NCBI GenBank assembly: GCA_963969345.1
Contig: OZ017770.1
Location: 6,891,246-6,955,245 of the forward strand
Direction: 5' to 3'
Origin: Turbatrix aceti
Taxonomy: Eukaryota; Nematoda; Chromadorea; Rhabditida; Panagrolaimidae
Length of the DNA stretch: 64,000 bases
Part shown: positions 34,785 to 44,977 of the stretch, piece after piece
Layout of the letters: the number at the start of each line of letters is the position of its first letter
Numbering within the stretch: position 1 is the stretch's first letter
The notes under the pieces: model-generated
Database searches by the model: none
What the model saw: only the letters and a program-made list of their open reading frames with translations
Told to the model about the DNA's origin: nothing
Position numbers and translations under genes: made by a program

Positions 34785-36528
34785 CATCAAAGGGTGGTCA
34801 GGACATTTTCATGACCATTCGCGTCGCTAAAAAAGACATGGTCATTAACTTGAAGGCTGCCACCAAGAATCCCTGTGCTCGTGGCATGGTCCATGAACGG
34901 TGGTATTGGGGCAACATTACCCGGAAACTCGTCGAAGACGGCATGCAGGTAAGGCTTTATTTGTGCTGGCACAGGGAAAACTTGGTTTTTTTTCAGAAAG
35001 CGGCGGACGGCAGCTTTGTCGTGCGCGATGCATCTTCCGCAGGCGACTTTGCTTTGACACTGCGCGTTCGCGGTGAATGCCGTCACATCCGAATCATCTG
35101 TCACGAAGGCCGATGCGGATTCAATATCGAAAGCCTCGAATACAAGACGGTGCTGGAGCTCCTCGACGCCCATCGAGAAACCAAGCTCACTGAATACAAT
35201 CCTGACCTCAACGTACTCATAGCGACGCCATTTGGACGAATTGTGTCTCTTGGATCTCGCATGCCTAAGGTAAGTCTCTTTTGTTCCTGTTTTCTTGTCT
35301 ACGAGCTTTTTTGCAGATTCCGATTGACGACAGCTATAAGCGTATCCACATTGCTCTTCGCTGCCACCTCGAAGGACTTCAAGCAGATTTTGACCGCCTT
35401 TCACGGCTTTTTGACCACCTCTATTGGCGGAAAATATCGATCGATAACACACTCGATGACAACGAGCGCAAACTCATTAACCTCAAGAAACTTTATCGCA
35501 GCATCAATCGTTCTCACAATGTCATGACTAAGAACCGCCCCAGGGTGGCCGCCTGGGTACGAGAACACTTTGCCAAGTCCATTAACCGGAACAATGCGAG
35601 GTTGGTCTTTTTTAAGCCGGTTTGAAAATGGCGGGTGGTCTAGTCTGAGCACGGCTTTAGACCCCCCGGTTTTGCCATATACGCAATCTAGAGGCGGAAG
35701 TGAAATGAAACGTTTCTTTTAAGGCTTTTTTTATTGTCTGCTTAAGAACCTGGTTTATTTTGATTTTTTTTGCTCATAGCATAAATTTCTGAAGAATTAC
35801 GATGTATTTATTTCAGTCTGAAGGCTTTTCGCGAGTATTTCCCCCACATCATCACAGATAGCTTAATTTTGGAAGATTTTGAAGTGCTTTTGATCGAACA
35901 GCTCCAACAGCTTGAACCTGAAATCGTTTACACATATGAGTAAGTTTTTTTTTTTTTCATTTTGCGTTTTACCTTTGTAGCAACTTTTTTTTTCAGGGTG
36001 CTAGATGACTGGAAGCAAATAGTCATGGATCACTCAGACAAGCCTCAGGACGTTCTTCGATTGTGTCAAACCGTTTCCACGCTTACAAGCTACGAACCGG
36101 TTGGCTTGAGCCAAATCTTGCTTGAGATTCCGCTGAAATGGGACCCGACGTCCTGGTTCTCCGTTGACAGCAACAAGGATCACTCCACAGCCCGTATTCT
36201 CGCCATCGTAGATCACCTCATTCACTCGAAGGAAGAGAACATCAACGGCGTGTTTCTCATCCGGCCGTCAGCATCGCATAGCGGTTTCTTCGTGCTCTCT
36301 GTCAATATGGGCCGACGAGTCCATCATTGCCGCATCGAATTCTCCGATCAACCACTGGGCGAACGAGAAGTTGGCTTTGCCTTTGCCGACACTCTGACGT
36401 TTTTTCCGACACTGGTAGACTTTGTTCGTTTCTATTCTGTTCATTCTTTGGGTCTTCATAATTCCATACTCGACACCACTCTGAATCATCCAGCTTTTCC
36501 CGGGTACTCGGCGCTCACATATGTTTGA
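34781..36528 (+). CDS. Class IA PI3-kinase regulatory (adaptor) subunit
   Basis: Exons 34781-34948, 34997-35269, 35317-35600, 35817-35939 and 35997-36528 join in phase into 459 aa. The N-terminal SH2 domain begins WYWGNITRKLVEDGMQ and carries the phosphotyrosine-binding Arg in FVVRDASS. A helical inter-SH2 segment (about 150-300) would clamp the p110 catalytic subunit. The C-terminal SH2 has FLIRPSASHSGFFVLSV. It acts at the plasma membrane downstream of insulin-like receptors, as AAP-1 does in C. elegans. It lacks the SH3 and BH domains of p85, like the short p55/p50 forms. An in-frame TGA two codons before the ATG supports this start. The methyltransferase gene follows only 156 bases downstream on the same strand. 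Confidence 0.88.
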
Positions 36529-36675
36529 CATAATCAGTTGAAATCTTTTTTCAAGTTAGTTGTTAAACAAAATGAAAATATAATTTACATTGGTGGATTT
36601 TCTAATTGGTTTTTTTACCAAAATCGTTACTTGTACACAAACATGCTTGAAGGATGTGTTCCAACATTTTTTAAA

Positions 36676-36684
36676 TGATTTCAG
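36676..36684 (+). promoter_or_regulatory. Splice acceptor abutting the methyltransferase start codon
   Basis: The acceptor-like tgatttcag directly precedes ATG at 36685, with a T-rich tract upstream. Its place in a 156-base gap after the PI3K adaptor is what a trans-splice site of a downstream operon gene would look like in nematodes. It could equally be the end of a 5' UTR intron. I saw no AATAAA between the two genes. Confidence 0.4.
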
Positions 36685-37708
36685 ATGTACGCTGATCAAT
36701 GCGGTGGAATCTTAGTTCGGCTGCTGTTCTACGGCGATCCGCGACTTCGTTCCGGCTTTGTTGCGTACATCTCAGCCATCGTGGCCACACTCGCGGTGAT
36801 CATCTTCGAAGATGACTGGCAACGTGCGTTGCAGTTTGTGCTTTCCATTTTTGTGATCCTCCTTCCGGTGCTGTCGATATCAACCTACCTGGTATGTTTT
36901 GCTTTTCAATTGTTTTTTTACCGGATTTTTTTGCAGTACACAGGTCAGGGCTTTCTGCTTGGCTTCTTGACGGTCATGGCGAGCTTTGGCATCGTCGAAG
37001 CGAGCTGGCGATGGAAAATCTGGTTCGTCTATTCCCTGCTGCTGGTGTCGTTTCATTTCTTCGAGTTTCTGATTCTTGGAATATCAAATCCAATGAATCT
37101 CCGTCCGGGTTCATTTCTCCTCGATCATTCCGTTGGATATTGGGCAGCTATAAGTTGCAGTTTGGCAGAATTTTTTGTCTGGCTGTATTTCGATCGACGT
37201 ATGACCCTTTTTTTGACGTCAGAAGCTGAAAATCGGTCTTTTATCGTTTTAGCTTATGATACCAGATTCTTCATCCCAGGATTATTGATCTCTCTCGTCG
37301 GCGACATTCTCCGCAAATTGGCCATATATCACGCTCGCGTCGGCTTCACTCACCTCGTGGCCTACCAGAAAAAGGCTAATCACGTACTTGTCACCACAGG
37401 GGTCTACTCGTTGGTACGTCATCCAGCTTACGTCGGATTTTTTCTATTTTCCTGTGGCACGCAAGTATGTTTCTTTTCTTTGGGCAAGGAAGTAGGGACT
37501 AATGGTTTCCATGGTATTGCAGATTCTTCTTGGAAACATCTTTTGCGTGATGATTTTCGGGTATATCAGCTGGGTTTTCTTGCGTGACCGTATCTACGAC
37601 GAAGAACGCTACCTGGTGGCTTTCTTTGGACAGCACTACCTCCAGTACCAACGAGACGTCTACATTGGCTTGCCGCTGGTTCCTCGATACATTCCTCTCT
37701 CGGGTTAA
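36685..37708 (+). CDS. ICMT: Protein-S-isoprenylcysteine O-methyltransferase
   Basis: Methylates the C-terminal prenylcysteine of CaaX proteins such as Ras and Rho, using S-adenosylmethionine, in the endoplasmic reticulum membrane. Exons 36685-36891, 36937-37198, 37253-37464 and 37523-37708 give 288 aa, close to the vertebrate enzyme. It has several transmembrane helices. The family signature is clear: LRKLAIYHA, then FTHLVAYQKKANHVLVTTGV, then YSLVRHPAYVGFFLFS, and near the C-terminus EERYLVAFFG plus LQYQ, the cofactor- and substrate-binding core. The 54-base segment 37199-37252 is in frame and stop-free but has GTATG...TTTTAG borders. Treating it as an intron restores normal spacing. AATAAA is at 37806. 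Confidence 0.9.
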
Positions 37709-37805
37709 ACGGATCATCACATATTTTTCAGGTATTGACAAAATTACAGAGATAGCCAGATTGTTAGATTGATAGATTGATACACATGTATGTATGTATG
37801 GATGA

Positions 37806-37811
37806 AATAAA
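37806..37811 (+). terminator. AATAAA poly(A) signal for ICMT
   Basis: AATAAA lies about 100 bases after the ICMT stop codon, on the same strand, in an AT-rich context with a downstream T-run. Confidence 0.6.
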
Positions 37812-38994
37812 TTATTTTTTTATTTTTCACTGTATCTATTTCGAGAACGAACTTTTGGGGGCTGCGGACGAGGGATATGTTTGCAAGACAAGTGAAAGTG
37901 ACAGAAATGACTCATCGCAAGTTTCGGCTATCGCATTGCAAAGTGAGAAGTTTTAACTTCCATTTGACTGTTTTGCGCATTGTTTGAAGCAAGAATTTAT
38001 TGTTATTGAACGATAAATCTCGAGGGAATCCACACTCTGTCAGGCGTCACTTCCACTTGCCCAAGCGCCTTCCCAAACTCAACTTTTGGTGCTGCCGGTC
38101 GGTTCGGGCGCCAACAATGGGCCCGTTTCACAATTATATGCCTCTAAAGACTTTTTTGTGCATTTGCTAAATCGGTGGAACTTTGTTTTTATTTGGCTAA
38201 CGTTGTATGGGGTTTTATTTTTGTCTGCACATTAATGTTTAGCTAGCCTTCCTTCCTGGTGTACATTAGTGGCACGCGTACTATATTGTCTTTCAGAATC
38301 GGGCGTATCTTGTAATTTGATAACGCTCTGTCCCACGGATGTCAAAGTTTGGGGGCCTAGTGAATGTGCCTTAGAGTACGGCCTAAATGACTTTTAACGA
38401 CTCGCCGCTGTTCATTGGTGCGATTTGCCTAAAGAGGCTACTTTTCAAAGTTATTGCCCGTGCACCGGTTCTGTGCCGCGGCTAGGCTAGGGATCCTTGA
38501 AGGGTGAGTACTAGACGGATTTTAAAAACATGGTTTTTCATTTGCTAACTCCTACACTCAGCTCACATCTGGCTCTCTAAGGAACAGCTAATCCGTTGCC
38601 GGACGAGCGGTAAATGGCAGCGTTATGTTGACAACCTGTGTGAAGTAGGCCTTGCACCTGCCACCTGGGAGCTTAGAGTCTGTAGTTCATGCAAAACAAC
38701 CAGCACACAGTCAAGGAGACAGGAGAAATTGATGTCTGCAAATAGGCGAAGAAGATGTTGTACATACGATATCTGCGATATCGCCGGCAATTTGTCCTAC
38801 CCCTCGAGCGGCCTCTTGTCCTAATTAACTGTATTTTTTGATGTGGGCCACCCCAAGTAAGCAAATAAAAATGCTAATACAGTTTTTAATTGTGCGCCAT
38901 CGAGAGTGCGCTGGCACGACTCCAAGTGCGCGAATTCTTACGGCCAAAAAGCAACGTGCAATTGATTTGCAGCAGTGACGCGCCGTTGACTACC
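37812..38994. other. Intergenic, no gene recognised
   Basis: This separates ICMT from the CXC-deaminase gene and presumably contains the latter's promoter and 5' leader. The open frame of the deaminase first exon extends about 35 codons upstream of the first ATG (38995) without a further ATG. No other coding signal was seen. Confidence 0.4.
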
Positions 38995-41900
38995 ATGAGT
39001 CGAGGCGGTGCTAGTGTCGCCACTTCGGCCGGGGGAGGCGGCAACGCACAGCATCTACAGCCGTTCCAGCCAGCGCAACCGCAGAGTCTCCTGCATCAAG
39101 TCTCTCCCCTCTCGCAGCCTCTTCTCCACGGCACGACCGCAAACCAGCCGCCGCCGCACAGCCGACTCAGCAGCTGCAGTGTTAGCAGCAGTCTTGCCAT
39201 AGGCAGTCCTGCAAGTGGAAGTTTGGCCGGTTTACCGGGTGCGAACAGTGTCATCAGTGGAATCGGAAGCGTGAGTGGATATCACGCACTCTATGGTGGT
39301 CTGTCATCCATCGCGTTGACCAGCACGAACGCCACGAGCTCCGCAGCCGGAGCCACGCCGCCCGCAATGCAATCGGGCGGCACCGCCGGTGTATCTTCGC
39401 CGTACTGTTGTGAGTGTTCGACGGCGGAAAATCGCTGCAGCACCGATTCCTGCCCCTGCTATGCTTCCAGACGTATGTGCGACGAACACTGTGAAAGTGC
39501 CAGGTAAGTCTAAACGACGGGAAATGGCCGGGTGCAAACGCCTCAAATTTCTGCGTGCGAAAAAAGTTTTGAATTCACACGGTTGATAATAATTCAAACG
39601 AAAACTGTTGTGTTCGTGTAAAATCCTAGTTTTTTTTAATGCACAATACGAAAATAAATTATTGCTTGGGGGAGAATGAGTTAAATCCAAAATATTTTTA
39701 GTCTTCTTTCTTAGGTAATTTTACCAGCAGCCATTTTCAAGCATGTTAAGAGCATCCTTAAAACAAACGCTTTAAGTGCGCTCAGAGAACCAAACGCCAA
39801 ATTGGTTTCCGTGTTTGTAATCCAATTTGTCAATGCTAAATTACGTCGTACGTGTAAGCAATACATGCTTCTTTTCTGTCTGCCCTTTTTCCCCATGGTC
39901 ATTATTTTGGACAAAATCAGATTGGGGGCGTTATAAATTCAAGTCAGCTTCTGAATACCTTGCTTGACGCCGTCACGCATACAAAGCAAGCCTGTCGCAT
40001 AAATAATGGATTACTATTCACATCATACTCCATGCTATTTGTCACGGATACACTGGTTCGGTTTAAATTAGTGTACTGTTTTCGAACTTGACATGCCTAA
40101 CTCATGCGGCGTTTTTTTTTCGGTTCGAAGAAGTAATCCTCCGTACTTTTGATAAATTGCAATCGGTAGACAAGACACATTTTCTAACCCTGAAGACCGT
40201 GGCGCAACAGAAGACAACGGTTTTGAAACGCCGATTTTTGCCTTCCTCCTCGCAGGGGGTGAAAAGTGTCCTATTTATGCATGCAATGCCGCGCGGTTGT
40301 CGTCGTCGGAAGCATGGTGTCTGCCGCGGCTGCGCGGCTTTTGGCGTTGCCATCGGTCATTTGCAACACAGAGCTTATAACTCAAACTCGCTTGTAATTA
40401 GCAAGAATTGAACACTTTACCAGTGCACAATCGACCGAATCTAAAACGTCGCTTCCGTCCATTTAGCAATTTCTGCCCTCCGTTCAGAACTGACCGTTTT
40501 TATTTTTCCTGCTTGTTCGTTGTCCTTATTATAAGGCTAGTGCCTTGCTAACGGCAGCAGTCCTTTGTGCTCATGGCATTACTCAGAAGCTAAAGAGGCA
40601 ATGTGAAAGACAAGAAGCGCATATACTAAGTTACTATAAAGCCTGTTAACGTTTATAGAGGCGCAAATAGAATGACAAAGCACACAATAAAAAAGCTGCT
40701 AAATTGAAATTTTAGATATCGTGGAGACTGCCTTAATCAAGCAATTTGCAAATGCTCCTGCGAAGTGGATCCTGCCAAGCCGGCCAAAAACGTATGCCTA
40801 AAGTCAGAGCGATGCGACTGTCTTCGAATCAAGGAAGGCTGCAGCAAGTTGTGTGCGTGCAAGCAAATTTGCAAAAACAAAGAACCGACAAAGAAGATTG
40901 CCAAAGTACCGAAGCCAACTCAGGGCTGTCAGTGCGCTAAAAGCAAAAAGCAGTGCGTCAAAAAAGAGTGCCCCTGCCGCAGCGTCTACGAATTTTGTTC
41001 TAGCAGGTAAGAAACAGCGAAAAAAAGTCAACTCGCATTTCCTAAATGAGTTTATTTTAGCTGCAAATGTTGCGGAGACTGCACAAATGGACCTTCTAAA
41101 TTTCATGTGCCGAAGCACGTCCAAAACTGCTTCTTGGAGCACAAACACGAAAGTAGCGGACTCATTGTGACTTTAATCGGAGAAGATTACATTTATCGAG
41201 GAGACTTTTACCATGAGTCCAAAAGTGAGCCGCATGTAGAAGAACAGCTTGTCGCTGCTATCTACGATTTAATTTCCAAGTACAAAGTCGACCTATACGA
41301 AATTATTATTTTTGTCTCCAAGAGTCCGTGCTTCCACCAGGACTGCGATCCAAAATGCGAAGTCGTGGATGAATGCAAGAGTAACAAAGCCTGCGCGAAA
41401 CTTCTTGGATTGCTGCTTTCAAAGGTCAGAAAAGAACTGAGCAAAGTTGACGTTCGCATGACCGTTAAATTTTTGTATCCTCATTTGAACAGAGGAGATC
41501 TGTATACGAAGCAGGGCATCTTGTCCATGCTCCAGGCAGGCATCAAAGTTGAGCCGCTGCTCATGAAGGACTGGTCTGCGGTCATGGACTGGTCCCCCCA
41601 TGCTGACCACAAGGGCGAGTACCTTCAGCTGTGGAACAATCACAATTTGGACAAATCTGTCGCACAATCGCAGTCTTTCATTAACGAATGCCGCCGGGCA
41701 CTTGGCCTATCTATGAAATTCTGGGTCGCCGAAATACACGAAATTGTCAAAAACACAATACTGCATTACTCGGAAATTCGAGTGAAATGCGGCGAGCTGA
41801 ACGATGCTCTCAAGCAGGTACTAGTAGCTCTTCCTTTTCCATTATGTGATATATTTATTTAAATTTGTTGCTTCAGCTCGACTTAACTGCAACTCCACAC

Positions 41901-42247
41901 AAAATTCGTTCGACTCCGAGCAAACGCCGAAGCTTCATAGACATGTTAGAGCTGCGTGACAAATTGCTACTGAGAGGGTCATCAGACAGAAACAAAAATG
42001 GAAGCAACATGTCTGTCGCAAGGTAGGCAATTTGTTTGTTTCATGGTCAAACAAAATGTAATGCGACTAATTTTTTTTCAGTGAAGATGCTCACGCACAG
42101 GCCATGGTTGCCTCATTTTGTGGTAGGTCGTTTGACGACGGCGAAACAAATGAAATTGCTCAAAGAATTCGTCGTGCTACGGCTAATATCAACGTTGAAA
42201 TCGAAACTCTGTTAGAATTTTTAACGCGGAAGGGAACAGCTTCCTGA
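38995..42247 (+). CDS. CXC-domain protein fused to an AID/APOBEC-like cytidine deaminase domain
   Basis: Exons 38995-39503, 40716-41006, 41061-41817, 41877-42022 and 42082-42247 join in phase into 622 aa. Residues 1-135 are low complexity (Ser, Gly, Ala, Gln). Three Cys-rich CXC motifs follow: CCECSTAENRC (about 138-185), CKCSCE...CDC...CACKQICKN (about 188-230) and CQCAKSKKQC...CKCCGDCTN (about 238-275). They resemble the zinc-binding DNA-contact modules of MSL2 and Tesmin/LIN-54. Residues about 290-460 look like a deaminase fold. H325-V-E327 supplies one zinc ligand and the proton-shuttle Glu, and SPC357-FHQD-C362 the other ligands, with 28 residues between E and P. Then comes LQAGIKVEPLLMKDW, strikingly like the AID/APOBEC segment before its KDYFYCW. 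The C-terminal 160 residues are helical and unrecognised. Likely nuclear nucleic-acid deaminase; the substrate is unknown. Deaminase assignment is inference from motifs. Confidence 0.82.
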
Positions 42248-42524
42248 CGGCGCCCGTTGCTCGTCTAGCGACAGCGGCATCTATTTCACTGTCATTCACG
42301 AACGCAACATAACCTGTAAAAAGTCCTTCTGTAACTCGATGACACTGCCTCATGTTTGCAAAACCTGAAAACAAAAGACTGTCAAGTGATGTCGTCTGCT
42401 TTCACCATTCTTCTGTAAAACCTCGATATTGTTGACTAAACACGCATACTGCATCTTCATTACCAATTTTTATGAAAAACATCCGTTTGTTGTAATACTG
42501 AGTGCATGTTAAATATAAGTTAAG

Positions 42525-42530
42525 AATAAA
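42525..42530 (+). terminator. AATAAA poly(A) signal for the CXC-deaminase gene
   Basis: AATAAA lies about 280 bases after the stop codon. A 3' UTR ending here would approach the end of the convergent KCTD-like gene (stop at 42720), and may overlap its 3' UTR in antisense. Confidence 0.5.
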
Positions 42531-42719
42531 ATTAAAAGAGTTGATAAACGCAAAAAGAACGGTATTGATCGTGAACAGACTCAGTCAGTGCGAAGGCGAA
42601 TGTATGATTGTTATTGTAAAGAAGAAGAGGAACACATCTTGCGCGCATGCATGCGTGACGTGGATTTCAGGTCCTCGAATAGAACCCCTGGGGACAGCTG
42701 TTACTTCTCGCGAGAACCT

Positions 42720-43237
42720 TCAAAAATTCAATTTGGATGGGTCAGAGACGTACCGGCCAACCTCGTTTACGTACGAGACATCGCTTTTCTCGGTGCAATT
42801 CTGGAGAAGAGCGATTGCCTGGTCGCGGAGGAGGGGCAGGTGAAAGTAGTCCGCTTCCTGGGTGAGCAGGGCCAGGCGATCTGGATCCTTCGGCAGACAC
42901 GCTTCCCAGAGCTGTTTGGCCGAGCACAGACGAAGGTAATTCAGAATGATGCCAAAGCTGAATTAACAATCAATTATTAAGTAATTTGCATATTAGCTGG
43001 AGCAAAAAAAATACCTGTACGGATCACGGTCGATGAAATAGGCACCATTGGTGTCCTTGTTTAAGTGAGCGCCTCCCTTTCGTTCGATGTACCACTAAAA
43101 TCAATTTTATGGCCTTCTTTGGGAAATGAATAAAAAAAACAAACCATGTAAAGAGCAGAACGCTTGTCTTGCCCTACGGTTTCTAAGGTCGTGGTGAAGT
43201 GCTTACCACCCACGTTAAATTGGACAAGATCTGGCAT
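42720..43237 (-). CDS. KCTD-type BTB/T1 domain protein
   Basis: Exons 43145-43237, 43015-43094 and 42720-42957 join in phase into 136 aa. The T1/BTB fold starts immediately: LVQFNVGGKHFTTTLETV, then YFIDRDPYSFGIILNYLRL and LLTQEADYFHLPLLRDQ, the conserved order of potassium-channel tetramerisation domains. There are no transmembrane helices, so it is a soluble KCTD-family protein. Members commonly bind cullin-3 as ubiquitin-ligase adaptors or modulate receptors. The C-terminus is short: GT at 42745-42744 could splice to further exons downstream, including a possible exon near 42189-42374 that would overlap the deaminase gene antisense. An upstream in-frame ATG at 43339 exists but would add an unlikely Cys-rich hydrophobic leader. 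Confidence 0.75.
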
Positions 43238-43339
43238 TATACCTCGTATGAAGCTATAAACGGCAAAGCCACTGATGAAAACAGTACATCCAAGACACAA
43301 ACAAAAACGGTCACAACGAAACAATTCAGAAGCAAACAA

Positions 43340-44253
43340 TAATCCTTATGTAAACGCAAAAATCCGCGTGACATTAGCGTGCGTGAAAGCCGGTCGAGTC
43401 GCCGCATGATGACGACCTACTCACACTCATCGATCCCTTCATATTGAGGCAAAATTACTCAATCGCACGTCTGAAATTGTAGGAGGGGAAAACAGAGGTC
43501 GTTGTGGTGGTGAAAACTAAAAATAATAATTTCAGCTTTATTAGACATGAAAATTATCGGAGATTTCTGCTACAGTGGTCACTTTTCACCTGTCGATGGC
43601 TGTGCGCCGGCTTACTCTCGGTTTGAAAGAGCAATGAATCCGATATCCCGTTGGTCGCCACAGGACAAACACGGTAAGCGCTGTCTAAAGAGCAGCAAGC
43701 CCGTCGTCGTGGTTGCATTGAGTGAGTCAAAATTGAGCGACAACAAAGGCAACGTTTCGCGCTTTGGCGAGCCATTGCATTTAGTTATTTGCCATTTCTG
43801 GACTAAACAACGAGCGTGAAGAGCATACATACAAACAACAATGGTTATTTATGATTACGACAACAACCTGAGGGGTTTTTGGCAAATTATCGATCGATTT
43901 GGTTGTTCTCGTGCTGTCATTGCCACAGCAGAGAGCATGGCTAGCAATTGCAGCAACACTGAACGAGTCCTTTTAGGGCTGGCTATCGTCGTCCTTCCTT
44001 CTGGCTATAATGCCTTTTTGCATTTGTGACATGACATTTAGCATTCGGACACTTGCACTGCTTTTGTTTTTAAGCACCCGACGACCTATGAATCAGACAC
44101 GTTTTGGTGATCGCCGAATGATACAAATGTAGAAATTCACGTTGTTTTTTCAAACCAGTTTTTTTCACTTTGTGCAGAAGGAAATTTGTATCGAGTGCAG
44201 CAAAATCATGCGTACGCTTGGCCCAACGTGTTAAAATTGTTCTGATTGCGGCT
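43340..44253. other. Intergenic, no gene recognised
   Basis: This holds the presumed divergent promoters of the KCTD-like gene (-) and the ARF-like gene (+). Open frames up to 90 codons occur but lack recognisable domains. Confidence 0.35.
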
Positions 44254-44917
44254 ATGGGCTTATCGGCAAGCTTCTTTGTCTCACATCAGCATGAATTAGT
44301 TTTCCTCGGATTGGACAACTCCGGCAAGACTACACTCGTTCATCGACTGACGCAAAAAAAAATTTCTATGTTGGAACACACCGTTGGCTACAACCGTGAA
44401 AAGGTATTAAAATTGCTTTTGTGCCATCAAAATTTTCATTGCCCTGATTTAAGTATGTTGTAGACCATGGATCCGCAAAAGGGCAAGTCTTCGACATGTG
44501 GGATCTTTCCGGAGACCCGTCGTTCCGTCCCACGTGGCAAATGTACCTCAAAAACGCATCCGTTCTCGTATACGTCATAGATTCAAGTTCTCCCCATCGG
44601 TTTGACGAAGCAAAGATTGAATTGGACAACGTCATGTCAACCATGACTCAGGGGTCTCAAATAGCCATATTCCTGATTGCTAACAAACAGGATAAACCAA
44701 ACAGTGCTCCGTTGAAAGAAGTTAGTTTGAGTAGATGTTTTTTTATCTATTAACAAGGCCACTTCAGATAATCCCGTTCTTTACGCAGGATTTATGCCGC
44801 CGCAACATCTGTGCAACTTTATCGTGCTGTGCTGTCACCGGCGAAGGGTTAGAAAACTTTTTCTCACAAGTCTTGTTTGTCATACATCAATCAAAAAAGT
44901 CAGTAAAAGGAAAATAA
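44254..44917 (+). CDS. ARF/SAR-family small GTPase with atypical G3 box
   Basis: Exons 44254-44403, 44454-44720 and 44768-44917 join in phase into 188 aa, the usual ARF length. G1 is GLDNSGKTT (residues 19-27), very like SAR1/ARF. Switch 1 contains EHTVGYN. G4 is NKQD and G5 is CCAVTGEG, as in ARF proteins. G3, normally W-D-x-G-G-Q, reads WDLSGDPSFRP, so the second Gly position and the catalytic Gln are changed to G and D. GTP hydrolysis by the ordinary mechanism is therefore doubtful. The start gives Met-Gly, compatible with N-myristoylation. The open frame also runs upstream through a hydrophobic stretch (VKIVLIAA), so a membrane-anchored longer form is possible. Acceptors at 44767 and 44788 are both in frame; the first gives ARF-like spacing. 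The subfamily is not assigned. Confidence 0.8.
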
Positions 44918-44971
44918 ATTTAAACACTGTTGCATCTCGAATGTGATAGACTGTATAATTGTGCCGCTAAA

Positions 44972-44977
44972 AATAAA
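44972..44977 (+). terminator. AATAAA poly(A) signal for the ARF-like gene
   Basis: AATAAA lies 54 bases after the TAA stop on the same strand. Confidence 0.55.

Noticed and set aside
43235..43339. Upstream ATG giving the KCTD-like protein a hydrophobic Cys-rich leader
   Set aside because: KCTD T1 domains normally start near the N-terminus, and the ATG at 43235-43237 places the domain correctly. The leader looks like 5' sequence.
43547..44029. Two short plus-strand frames before the ARF-like gene
   Set aside because: They lack domains and do not splice in phase to the GTPase exons.
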